Below, piece by piece: positions 40,216 to 52,900 of a stretch of DNA of 64,000 nt (position 1 is its first letter; the number at the start of each line of letters is the position of its first letter). The stretch is taken from contig NZ_KB913037.1 of the NCBI RefSeq assembly GCF_000384295.1, positions 8,247,533-8,311,532 of the forward strand. Direction: 5' to 3'. A program made the translations under genes and the position numbers. This DNA is from Amycolatopsis balhimycina FH 1894. Lineage in GTDB: Bacteria; Actinomycetota; Actinomycetes; Mycobacteriales; Pseudonocardiaceae. The notes under the pieces were generated by a model that searched no databases, was not told where the DNA came from, and saw nothing but the letters and a program-made list of their open reading frames with translations.

Positions 40216-40976
40216 CGGCCGGGCGCACGGGGTGAGCCGATCTTGGGAATCGTCCTGCCCGCTCGCGTATCGGCCATGATCGCGACGCCGTCGCGGTGAG
40301 CGCGTCATTCGACGGCTTCACTTCCCGGATTGATCCCGATTGACGGGACCCCTCGAAGTGTCCTCGCCGCACTTGTTACGGGCCATTCGGGTGACGCCCG
40401 GTGGGCCGCGACTTTCGATCCTTGCATACTGGCTGGTATCCCGTCCGTTCTCCGGTGGCGACTCAGGGCGTCCGGTGACGGCGAGTCTTCGCAGGTGGGC
40501 ACGTTGTCAAAAAGTCAAACCTCCCAATCGAGGTAACATTTTCCGGCAGAAGAGTGAACAAAAACACCTGGTGTACTACTCCCCGTCCGGGCGGTCATCC
40601 GCGTTTTTTCGGGCTTTCGCTTAATCCTCCGTTCGGCGGTACGAGCATGGCGTCCACTGGGTAGCGTGAGGCCAATCCGGCTGGTCTTGGGGGGCCTCTA
40701 GACCGCCGGATGACTGACCTGTCGCACTAGAACACCGGTTGTCGCGAGCGTTCGACTGCCGCTGGCGCCAAATCGGCGCCGCGGTGACGGGCGTCGAAAA
40801 CGGAACTGTTTCCGAGCTTCGCTGCGCGGCTTCACGGCGGAAAGGATCATTGTGTCGCGCACTTGTTCCACCGTGTTCACCTGGCGTTCCGAGTGCCGGG
40901 ACGATTTGTTGAACGAGTGGCAAGAAGTGCCGTCGACCCCCCGCTGACGCCCCCTCATGCTCGAAAGGTTCCCGCA
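40216..40976. other. Promoter/leader region of the NRPS operon, no gene
   Basis: 761 bases without a credible gene. A lower-GC patch (40500-40600) should contain the main promoter. GGTCT (40681) and AGACC (40699) can form a short leader stem, and GGCGCC repeats near 40754 and 40768 can form another. I see no iron box, T-box or other riboswitch signature. An upstream in-frame start near 40863 is possible but not supported by a ribosome site. Confidence 0.5.
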
Positions 40977-43900
40977 ATGCCGCGATACGACGTCTCGGTT
41001 CCTGCCGCCGTTGTGCCGGGAGACGACGACAGTTCGACCCTCTCCGAACTGATCGGCGACCAAACCGCCCGGACCCCGGAAGCGCTTGCGTTGACCGGTG
41101 CCGACGGCACGATGACCTACGCGGCGTTGAACGCGCGGGCGAACCGGTTGTCGCGCTTGCTGGTGCGCCGCGGTGCCGGGCCGGAACGCGTCGTCGCGCT
41201 GGTCCTGCCCAGGTCGGCCGACCTGATCGTCGCGCAGCTGGCGGTGGCCAAGGCCGGCGCCGCGTTCCTGCCCGTCGACCCCGACCAGCCCGCCGAGCGG
41301 ATCGCCTTCATGCTCGCCGACGCACGGCCGGTGCTCGTCGTGACCCGCTCGTCCGCGAACCGGGCCGGCGCCGGCCCGGCGGACACCACCCTCGACCTCG
41401 ACGACCCCGGGCTGCTCGACGGCCTGCCCGGCGACGACCCCGGCCAGACGCGCCCGCTGCACGTCGACAACCCGGCCTACCTCATCTACACGTCCGGCTC
41501 GACCGGCGTCCCCAAGGGCGTGCTCGTCACCCACCGCGGCCTCGCCGGCTTCGCCGCCGCGATGCGGGAGCGCTACGACGTGCGGCCCGGCGACCGCGTC
41601 CTGGAATTCGCTTCACCCAGCTTCGACGCGTCGATCCTGGAACTCTGCATGGCGTTGCCGACGGGTGCGGCGCTGGTCGTGCCCCCGGCCGGCCCGCTGC
41701 TGGGCGACCGGCTCGCCGGGGTCCTGGCCGAGCACGAGGTGACCCACGCGCTGATCCCGCCGGTCGCGCTGGCCACGCTGTCGCAGGCGCACGCCGCCGC
41801 GCTGCCGGACTTCCGCACGGTGATCGTCGGCGGGGACGCCTGCCCGCCCGAACTCGTCCGGACCTGGGCACCCGGGCGCCGGATGATCAACTCCTACGGC
41901 CCCACCGAGTTCACCGTCGTGGCGACCTGGAGCGACCCGCTCGTGCCCGGCGGCACGCCCCCGATCGGCCGGGCGCTGCCGGACGCGACCGCGTACGTGC
42001 TCGACGAGGCACTGCGCCCGGCGACCACCGGGGAGCTCTACCTCGCCGGCCCGAAGCTGGCCCGCGGGTACCTCGACCGGCCGGGGCTGACCGCGAGCCG
42101 GTTCGTGGCCGATCCGTTCGGCGGGCCCGGTGCCCGGATGTACCGGACCGGCGACGTCGTCCGCCGGACCGCCGCCGGCGAGCTGGAGTTCGTCGGGCGG
42201 ACCGACCACCAGGTCAAGATCCGCGGCTTCCGGATCGAACCCGGCGAGATCGAAGCGCTGCTGCTGAGCCGCCAGGACGTCCGGGAGGCGGTCGTCGTCG
42301 CCCGCGAGGACCAGCCCGGCGTCAAACGCCTGGTCGCCTACTTCGCCGGGGACGCCGATCCGGCGGCCCTGCGGTCGGCCGCGGCCGACCGGCTGCCGCC
42401 GTACATGGTCCCGGCCGCGTTCGTCCCGCTCAAGGCGATGCCGCTGACGCACCACGGCAAGCTCGACCGCGACGCGCTGCCCGAACCCGACTGGCGGGCC
42501 CAGGTCCGCGCCACCCACACCGCGCCCCGGACCCCGGTCGAGCAGGCCCTGGCCGAGATCTGGGCCGACGTGCTCGGCGTGCCCGAGGTCGGCGTGGACA
42601 TCGGCGTGGATGCGGACTTCTTCGAACTCGGCGGGGACTCGATCCTCGGGGCGCGGGCGCTCGCCCGGATCCGCGCCCGGTTCGGGTCCGACCTGTCCCC
42701 GCGGGTGGTGTTCGACGCCCGCACCATCGCGAAACTCGCCGAGCTGCTGCCCGACGACGGCGCCCCGGCCGGCCGGATCGAGCCGGTGGCGCACGACGCC
42801 GTGGTGCCGCTGTCGCCGGTCCAGCGTCGCCTGTGGGTGCTCGACCGGCAGAACCCCGGCAACACCGAATACAACGCCGGCGTCGGCCTCACCCTGTCCG
42901 GCCCGCTGGACCGCGAGGCCCTGCGCACCGCACTGGACGCGCTGGCCGCGCGGCACGAGTCGCTGCGGACGACGTTCCGGACCGTCGACGGCGAAGGCGT
43001 CCAGGTCGTCGCCGGGACGGGGACGATCCCGCTGCGGGAAGCCGTCGCCGAGGCCGGCCTGGACGCGCAGCTCGCGGCCGAACTGGACCGCCCCTTCGAC
43101 CTGACCACCGGCCCGCTCACCCGGGCCACGCTGATCCGGCGCGGCCCGGACGAACACCTGCTTCTGCTGTGCCAGCACCACATCGTCACCGACGGCTGGT
43201 CGGTCGGCCTGCTGGTCGACGAGCTGGCCGCGCTCTACGCGGGGGAGAAGCTCGCCCCGCTGGAGATCGGCTACCGCGACTACTCCCGCTGGCACCGCGA
43301 CCGGCTGGCCGGGCCGCTGCGCGAGCGGCAGCTGGCGTACTGGCGCGAGCAGCTCGCCGGCCTCGAACCCCTGGACCTGCCGACCGACCGGCCGCGTCCG
43401 CCGGTCCGCGCCACCGAAGGCGCGATCCGCCGGTACGAACTGCCCGCCGGCCTCACCGAATTGAGTCACGACACCGGCACGACGCTGTTCACGACGCTGA
43501 CCGCGCTCGTCCAGGTGCTGCTGGCCCGCTACACCGGGCAGGACGACGTCGCCGTCGGCACCGCGGTGTCCGGCCGCGACCACGACCAGCTCGAACGGCT
43601 CGCCGGGTTCTTCGTCAACACCCTCGTCCTGCGGTCCGCCCTCGACCCCGCGCAGCCGTTCGACGAGTTCCTCGACCGGGTCAGGGAAACGACGCTGGCG
43701 GCCTTCGCCGCCGCCGAAGTGCCCTTCGACCAGGTCGTCGACGACCTGCGGCCGGCCCGTGACCCGAGCCGGACCCCGCTGGTGCAGGTCCTGCTGGTGC
43801 TGCAGCAGGACCTCGTCCGGCCCCGGGAGGCGGGCGCCCTCCGCCTGGGCGAGCACGACCTGCCCCGCCCCCGGGCCCGGTTCGACCTCGTGCTGGAGTT

Positions 43901-46900
43901 CCAGCCGCAGGGCCGCAGCGTCGCGATCGAGTACGACACCGCGCTCTTCGACGCCGAGACGATCGACCGTTTCGCCGGGCACCTGCGGGTGCTCGCGGAG
44001 GCGGTGGTCGCCGATCCGCGCCGTCCGGTGGCCGAGCTGCCGCTCATGGCCGGCGCCGAGCTGGCCCACCTGGACGACCTCGCCCGCGGGCCGGTGCTCG
44101 AAGCGCCGGAAACCACGCTGCCGCAGCTGTTCGAGGCCCAGGCGGCCCGCACGCCGGACGCGGTCGCCGTCGTCTGCGAGGACCGCTCGCTCACCTACTC
44201 CGAGCTCGACGAGCAGGCCAACCGGCTGGCCCGGATCCTCGTCGAACGGGGCGCCGGACCCGAGCGGTTCGTCGCCGTCTCCCTGCCACGCACCGAACGG
44301 ATTCTGGTGGCGCTGCTCGGCGTGCTGAAGTCAGGTGCCGCTTACCTCCCGGTCGATCCGGCCTACCCGGCCGACCGGAAGGAACTGATCCTCGACGACG
44401 CCGCCCCGGCTCTGCTGCTCACGCCCGACGGCCGGGGCCCCGGATCCGTTCCCGCCCTCGCGTTCGACGGCCCCGGCCTGCTCGCCGGCCGGTCCGCCGC
44501 GCCGCTCGTCCGCGCCACGAACCCGGACCACCCGGCCTACGTGATCCACACGTCCGGCTCGACCGGCCGCCCCAAGGGCGTCGTGGTCGCCCACCGCAGC
44601 GCCGCGAACCTGATGGCCTGGGCCGGAACCGACTTCCGGGACGTCTTCCGGCCCGGGTCCACAGTGGTCGCTTCGACGTCGCTGAACTTCGACGTCTCGG
44701 TGTTCGAGATCTTCGGGCCGCTGATGACCGGTGCCACCGTCGAAATCGTCCGTGACGTGCTGGCCCTCGGCGAAGGCGAGCACGACGGCCGGCCGGTCGG
44801 CCTGGTCAGCGGCGTGCCGTCGGCGTTCGCCCAGCTGCTGGCACAGGGCGCGGTGTCGGTGCGGCCGTCCACTGTGGTCCTGGCGGGCGAGGCACTGACG
44901 CTGCACGCGCTGCACGACATCCGGAAAGCCTTGCCGGACAGCCGGATCGCCAACATCTACGGGCCCACCGAGTCCACTGTGTACGCCACGGCGTGGTACC
45001 ACGACACCGACCGCACCCCGCCGATCGGCCGTCCGATCGCCGGGATCCGCGCGTACGTGCTCGACCGCGGCATGCGGCCCGTGCCCGTCGGCGTACCCGG
45101 CGAACTGCACCTCGGCGGCGCCGGCGTGGCCCGGGGTTACCTCGGCCGGCCGGGCCTGACCGCCGGCCGGTTCGTGGCCGACCCCTTCGGCGAGCCGGGC
45201 GCCCGGATGTACCGCACCGGCGACGTCGTGCGCTGGACCACCCGCGGCGAGCTGGAGTACCTGGGCCGCGCCGACGACCAGGTCAAGATCCGCGGCTTCC
45301 GGATCGAGCCCGGCGAGATCGAGGCCGCGCTGCGGCAGCACCCGGACGTGACCGAGGCGGTGGTCGTCGCCCGCACCGACGCCGGGCACCAGCGGCTGGT
45401 CGCCTACGTCGTCCCGGACGCGCCCGCGGACCTGCGGGAGTTCCTCGGCGCGTCGCTGCCCGCCCACCTCGTGCCCTCGGCGTTCGTACCGCTCGAGCGG
45501 CTGCCGCTCAACCCCAGCGGCAAACTCGACCGGCGCGCCCTGCCGGCCCCGGACTGGGCCGGCGGTACCACCCGCGTCGCGCCGCGCACCGAAACCGAAC
45601 GGCTGCTCGCGGACATCTGGGCCGACGCCCTCGGGCTGCCCGAGGTCGGCGTCGAGGACAACTTCTTCGAACTCGGCGGCGACTCCATCCTCGGCATCCG
45701 GCTGGTGTCCGAGGCCGCGAAGGCGGGCCTGCGGATCACCACCAAGGACATCTTCCGGCACCAGACGATCGCCGCGCTCGCCGCGGCGGCCGGGGCGGCC
45801 AGGGTGGCCGCGCCCGTGGCCGAGCGGCCGCCCGCGACCGGAGCGGCCGTCGTCACCCCGATCCAGCACTGGTTCCTCGACACCGACCCCGCCGACCCGG
45901 ACCACTTCGCCCAGCAGCTGAGCGTCCGGCTCGCCGGCGACGTCGACGAAGACCGGCTGCGGACCGCGGTGAACGCCGTCGTCGCCCACCACGACGCGTT
46001 CCGGCTGCGGTTCCGCCGCACCGCCGGCGGCTGGACGCAGGAGCACGCCGAGCCCGCCGAGGTGGACGTCTTCGGCGCGAAGATCGACATCGAGCACGGC
46101 CCGCTGGTGAGCGCGGAACTCACCGGCACGACACTGCGCCTGGCCGTGCACCACCTCGTCGTGGACGGCGTCTCGTGGCGGATCCTCCTGGAGGACCTCG
46201 ATCACGCCTACCACGGGCGGGCCCTCGGCGCCCGGACGACGTCGTTCCAGGACTGGGCCGCCCGGCTCGCCGCGCATTCCTTCGCCGACGACCTCGCCCA
46301 CTGGCAGGCGGTCGAAGGCGCCCAGATCCCCCTGGACACCGACGGCGTCAACACCGTGGCGAGCACCCGCACGGTCACCACCCGGCTGGACGCCGAGCTG
46401 ACCCGGGCGCTGCTGCAGGACGTCCCGGGCGTCTACCGCACCCAGGTCAACGACGTGCTGCTGGCCGCGCTCGGCGAAGCCCTGCGCCAGTGGACCGGCG
46501 CCGAGCGCGTGCTGGTCGACATGGAAGGCCACGGGCGGGAAGACCTGTTCGACGACGTCGACCTGTCCCGCACGGTCGGCTGGTTCACGTCGATGTTCCC
46601 CGTCGCGCTCGACGTGCGCGGCGACGGCCTCGCTTCCCTGCTCAAGTCCGTCAAGGAGCAGCTGCGCGCGATCCCGGCCCGCGGCCTGTCCTACGGCGTG
46701 CTGCGCCACCTCGCCGGGACCGCGCCCGCCGTGGCACCCCGGCTCAGCTTCAACTACCTCGGCCGGTTCGAGGTCGAGGGCGAGCTCTACCGGGGCCTCG
46801 AGCGGGAACTCGAACTCTCCCAGAACCCCGCGGACGTCCGCGGGCACGCTGTCGACGTCGTCGCGCGGGTCACCGAAGGCCGCCTGGAGATCACCTGGTT

Positions 46901-49900
46901 CTACTCCGGACAGCTCCACGAGGAAGCCACGATCCGCACGGTCGCCGACGACCTCGTCCGCGGGCTGGCCGCGATCGTCGCGCACTGCACCGAACCCGGC
47001 GCCGGCGGCCGCACGCCGTCGGACTTCCCGCTGGCCGGCCTCGACCAGGCAGGAGTGGACCGGTTGGCCGGCGACGGCCGCGACGTCGAGGACATCTACC
47101 CGCTCACCCCGGCCCAGGCCGGCATGCTGTTCCACCGGCTCACCGGCGGCGGCCGTCAGGCCTACCTCCAGCAGGTGACGTTCGTGCTGGGCGACGTCCC
47201 CGACCCGGCCGCGCTGGCCGGCGCCTGGCAGCGGGTCGTGGACCGGACGCCGGTCCTGCGCACGCAGGTGGTCTGGGACGGGCTCGACTCGCCCGTGCAG
47301 GTGGTCCACCGGCAGGTCACCCTGCCCGTCGACCACCGGGACTGGACGACCGAACCCGAAGACCTGGACGCCGTCCTGGCGGCCGACCGCGACGCGGGCC
47401 TGGACCTGGGCGCCGTTCCGCTGATGCGGCTGCTGCTCGCCCGCGTCTCGGCGACCGAAGTCCGCGTGGTCTGGACGTTCCACCACCTCCTGCTCGACGG
47501 CTGGAGCCTCTTCCAGGTCCTCTCCGACGTCTCGGCCGCGCACGCCGGGCGGCCCCTGCCCACCCGCCGCCCGTTCCGCGACCACGTCCGGTGGCTGGCC
47601 GAACAGGACCAGCCGGCGGCGGAACGGTTCTGGCGCGAGCAGCTTTCCGGACGGCCCGAGCCGGTCCGGCTGCGCACCGACCACGCGCCCGACGGCCACC
47701 CGGTCGAGTCGACGGCCGCGCTGCGGATCGAGCTGCCCGCGGCTCCGCTGCGCACGGCCGCGCAACGTCACGGACTGACCCTCAACACGCTCGTCCAGGG
47801 CGCCTGGGCGGTGCTGCTGGCCCGCCACACCGGACGGCCGGAGGTCTGCTTCGGCACCACGGTCGCCGGGCGGCCCGCCGACCTGCCCGGCGCCGACGAG
47901 ATCACCGGCATGTTCATCACCACGCTGCCGGTCGTCGCCGACGTCGACGAGCGGGCCGGCGCCGTCGACTGGTTGCGCGGTCTTCAGGAAGCCCAAGCCG
48001 AAGCACGGCGCTTCGACCACCTTTCCCTGGCGCGCCTGCAGAGCTGGGGCGGGGAGTTCGACACCCTCCTCGTCTTCGAGAACTACCCGGTCACCGCGGA
48101 GCTGGGGCTGCGCGAACTGCGCGGCGTGGAGACCACCAACTACCCGCTCAGCGTCGTCGCCTACCCCGGCGAGGAACGCCTGGAACTGCTCTTCGGCTAC
48201 GACCCGGCACTCTTCGAGCCGGAGACGATCGCCGGGTTCGCCGGGCACCTGGAGACCCTGCTTTCCGAGCTCGCCACCCGGCCGCACGAGCCGCTCGCCC
48301 GGCTGCGCATGCTCACCGACGCCGACCAGCACGACGTCCTGGCCCAGGGGAACGGCGCCTCGCAGGACCTCCCGGACACGACCGTGCCGGAACTGTTCGC
48401 CGAGCAGGTGCGGCGCACCCCCGGCGCGGTCGCCGTCACCGGCGAGGAAACCCTGACCTACGCCGAACTGGACGCCCGCGCGAACCGGCTGGCCCACCGG
48501 CTGCTCGGCCTCGGCGCCCGGCGGGACGCCCTGGTCGGGCTGCTGCTCGGCCGCTCGGCCGACGTCGTCGTCGCCGAACTGGCGGTGCTCAAGGCCGGCG
48601 GCGCGTACCTGCCGCTCGACGCCCGCGCGCCGCGGAGCCGGCTGACGGCGCTGCTCGACGGCGTCCGCGTGCTGGTGACCGACGACGCCGGCCGGGCGCT
48701 CGCCCACGACGTCCACAGTGGACCGGTGGTGTCGATCGACGAACCGGGCGACGAGCCGTCCGAGGCGCCGGATGTCCTGCTCCGGCCCGAAAACCTGGCG
48801 TACGTCATGTACACCTCGGGGTCGACGGGGACGCCCAAGGGCGTGGCCGTCAGCCACCGGGCCATCGTCGCACTGGCCCGGGAGCGCTCCTTCGCCGTCC
48901 CTGCCCACCAAACGGTGCTCATGCACTCCGCGCTGGCGTTCGACGCGTCGACGTACGAGCTGTGGGTGCCGTTGCTCAGCGGCGGCCGCGTGGTCGTCGC
49001 GCCGCCGGGGGACATCGACGCCGACGTGCTGCGCCGCGTGATCACCACGCACGGGGTGACCGGGCTGTTCATCACCGCGGGGCTGTTCCGCGTGCTGGCG
49101 CAGGAGGATCCCGGCTGCCTGCGCGGCGTCCGCGAGGTGTGGACCGGTGGCGAGGTGGTCCGCCCCGCCGCGGTGCACCAGGTGTCGGACGCGTGCCCGG
49201 GCCTCACCGTGGTGGACGTCTACGGGCCCACCGAGGCGACGACGTTCGCCACCCGGTTCCCCCTGCCGCCGGGCGAGCCGGTGCCGGACGTGCTGCCGAT
49301 CGGGCGGCCGCTGGACGACACGGCGGCCTACGTCCTCGACCACGGGCTGCGCCCGGCCGCGCCGGGTGCCGTCGGCGAGCTGTACCTGGCCGGCACCGGG
49401 CTGGCCCGCGGCTACCTCGGGCAGCCGGGACTGACTGCGGAACGGTTCCTGGCCGACCCCTTCGGCGCGCCGGGCGCGCGGATGTACCGCACCGGCGACC
49501 TCGTCCGGTGGACTCACGGCCGGCTTTCAGGGGGTCCGGGTGGCGAAGCCCCCGGCCCGGGGCGAAGCCCCGGTAGTCACGCCGGTGTGCTGGAGTTCGT
49601 CGGCCGCGCCGACGACCAGGTGAAGATCCGCGGCTTCCGCGTCGAACTGGGGGAGATCGAGACCGCGCTGACCGCCCACCCGGACGTCACCGAGGCCGTC
49701 GTCGTCGCGAGGGAGTCCGGCGGGAGCAAGCGGCTCGTCGCCTACGTCGTCGCGACCGGGACGCCGGACCTGCGCGAATTTCTCTTGCGCTCCCTGCCGG
49801 ACTACCTCGTGCCGGCAGTGTTCGTCCCGCTCGAAGCCCTGCCGCTCAACGAAAACGGCAAGGTGGACCGGCGGGCGCTGCCGGAGCCGGACTTCGTCTC

Positions 49901-52900
49901 CGGGCCCGGGTACCGCGCACCGGCGACGGACGCCGAACGGCTGCTCGCCGGCATCTGGGCCGAGGTGCTGCGGGTGGACCGCGTCGGCGCCGACGACAAC
50001 TTCTTCGAGCTCGGCGGCGACTCGATCCTCAGCATTCAGGTGGTTTCCCGGGCCCGCCGCGCGGGTCTCGACCTGATGCCGGGCCAGGTGTTCGACCACC
50101 CGACCGTCGCCGCGCTCGCCCTCGCCGCGACCCCGGCCACTCCCGCCGCGGCTGTCGCCGACGCGGAGCCGGTGACCGGCGAGATGCCGCTGACGCCGGT
50201 GCAGCACTGGTACCTCGACCCGCGGCCGGTGCACGCCGGGCAGTTCGTCCAGTCCGTCTCGGTCGAGCTGCCCGCCGTGCCGGACCGGGCAGTGCTGCGC
50301 CGCGCCCTGCGCGATCTCCAGCTGCACCACGACGCGCTGCGACTGCGGTTCACCCCCGAGGGCCAGCACCACGCGCCCGACGCGACGGACGTCCTCGACG
50401 CCGCCATCGACCTCGAAAAGGGGCCGCTGCTGCGCGCCGAGCTGTCCGGCTCGACGCTGACGCTCGCCGCACACCACCTGGTCGTCGACGGCGTTTCGTG
50501 GCGGATCCTGCTGGAGGACCTGGAAACTCTCCTCGACGGCGGCGAGCTTCCGGCGAGGACGACGTCCTTCCGCGACTGGTCGCGCACCCTGACCCGCCAC
50601 ACGGCCGAAGGCTTCTTCGACGAGGAACTCGCCCACTGGGCGGCGATCGACGCCGACCCGGCCCTCCCGGTCGACGCGTCGGGCGAAAACACCTACGGCT
50701 CGGCCCGCTCGGTGGTCGTGCGGCTGCCCGCCGGACCGACCCGGGCGGTGCTGCACGACGTGCCGGGGGCGTACCGGACGCAGGTCAACGACGTCCTGCT
50801 GACCGCCCTTGGCCGTGTCCTGCGGGACTGGACGGGCCGCGACCGCGTCCTCGTCGACCTCGAAGGCCACGGGCGCGAGGACCTGTTCCCCGGGATCGAC
50901 CTGTCCCGGACCGTCGGCTGGTTCACCTCGATCTTCCCGGTCGAGCTGACCTCGTCCGGCGAGGACTGGGGCGAAGCCCTGAAGACGACCAAGGAGCGGC
51001 TCCGCGCGATTCCCCGCCGGGGGATCGGCTACGGCGCCCTGCGATACCTCGCCGGCACCGCCCCGCGCCTGGAACCGCGGATCAGCTTCAACTACCTGGG
51101 TCGCTTCGACCACGGCGGTGGCCTGGGCGGCGCCGCGCACCCCGAGCAGACCCGCGTGCACCAGCTCGACGTCGTCGGCGCGGTCGTCGGCGACGAACTC
51201 GAACTGACCTGGCACTACTCCACGGGCGTCCACACCGAGGCGACCGTGGGCGGGCTGGCCGACGCCCTCCTGGAAGCCCTCACCGGGATCGTCGGCCACT
51301 GCGCCCGGCCGGACGCGGGCGGCCGCACGCCGTCCGACTTCCCCCTGGCCCGCCTCGACCAGGCCGCGGTGGACCGCCTCGCCGGCACCGGCCGGACGGT
51401 CGAGGACATCTACCCGCTCACCCCGATGCAGTCGGGCATGGTCTTCCACAGCCTCGTCGACGGCGCGGCCGGGACCTACCTCAACCAGGTGCGGCTGCGG
51501 CTGTCCGGCGTCACCGACCCCGAGCGTCTCGCCCGGGCGTGGCAGCGGGTCGTGGCGGACACGCCGGTGCTGCGCAGCCGCGTCGTCTGGGACGGCCTCG
51601 ACGAGCCCGTGCAGGTCGTCGAGCGGTCCGTCACGGTCCCGGTCGTCCACCTCGACTGGACGGCCCTGGACGAGCAGGAGCGCGCCCGCGAGCAGGAGCG
51701 GTTCCTCGACGCCGACCGAGCGCAGGGGTTCGACCTGACCGCCGCACCGCTGCTGCGCCTGGCGTTCGCCCGGCTGCCCGGCGGTGACGTGCTGCTGGTG
51801 TGGACGTTCCACCACGTGCTGCTCGACGGCTGGAGCGCCGCGCAGGCGTTCGGCGAGGTCTGCGCCCGGTACGCGGGCGCCGCCGGGCCGGGCCGCCGCC
51901 CGCCGTTCCGCGAGTACCTGCGCTGGCTCGGCGAACAGGACACCGCGGCCGCCGAACAGCATTGGCACGAGCAGCTTTCCGGGCTGCGGACGCCGACACC
52001 GCTGCCTTACGACCGCCGTCCGGTGGAGGCCCACCGCACGCGGTCCGCCGCGTCGGTCCGGGTGTCGGCGCCGGCCGAGGGGCTGCGGGAGCTGGCCCGG
52101 CGCGCCGGCCTGACGCTCAACACGATCCTCCAGGGCGCGTGGGGGCTGGTGCTTTCCCGCTACAGCGGGGAATCCGGCGTCGTCTTCGGCACCACCGTGT
52201 CCGGGCGGCCCGCCGACCTGCCGGGCGTCGAGTCGATGGTCGGGCTGTTCATCAACACGCTTCCCGCCCCGGTGTCCGTCCACGATGGACTCGCCGTGGC
52301 CGGTTGGCTGCGGGACCTGCAGGCGGCCCAGGCCCGGTCGCGCCGGTACGACTACGTGTCCCTGGCCCAGCTGCAGAGCTGGGCGGGCACCACGCTGTTC
52401 GACAGCATCCTGGTCTTCGAGAACTACCCGTTCGACGCCGAGGCCGTGGCCGAGCACGGGATCGGCCTGCACGAGGAAGGCGAGCTGCAGCCGACCAACT
52501 ACCCGCTCAGCGTGGTCGTCACGCCGGGCGAGCGGCTGTCGGTGTCGTTCGACCACGACCCGGACCTGTTCGACCGGGCCACGATCGACCGGCTGGCCGC
52601 GCAGCTGCTCCTGGTCCTGGAGCGCATCACCGCCAACCCGGAACAGCGGGTGGGTGAGCTGGACCTCCTGACCGACGGCGACCGCGAGCAGGTGCTGCGG
52701 AGGTTCAACACCACGGCGCACCCGGTGGCCGAGGCCACGGTGGTGAGCCGGTTCGCCGACCAGGTTCGCCGGACCCCGGACGCCCTGGCGGTTGACGACC
52801 TGACCTACGCCGAGCTGGACGCCCGCGCCGACGGGCTCGCACACCGGCTGATCGAGCTGGGCGTCGGGATCGAGGATCGGATCGGGCTGCTGCTCGAGCG

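Noticed and set aside
44331..49517. Long minus-strand open frame opposite the NRPS
   Set aside because: Same GC-shadow effect; no recognisable domain and no ribosome site.
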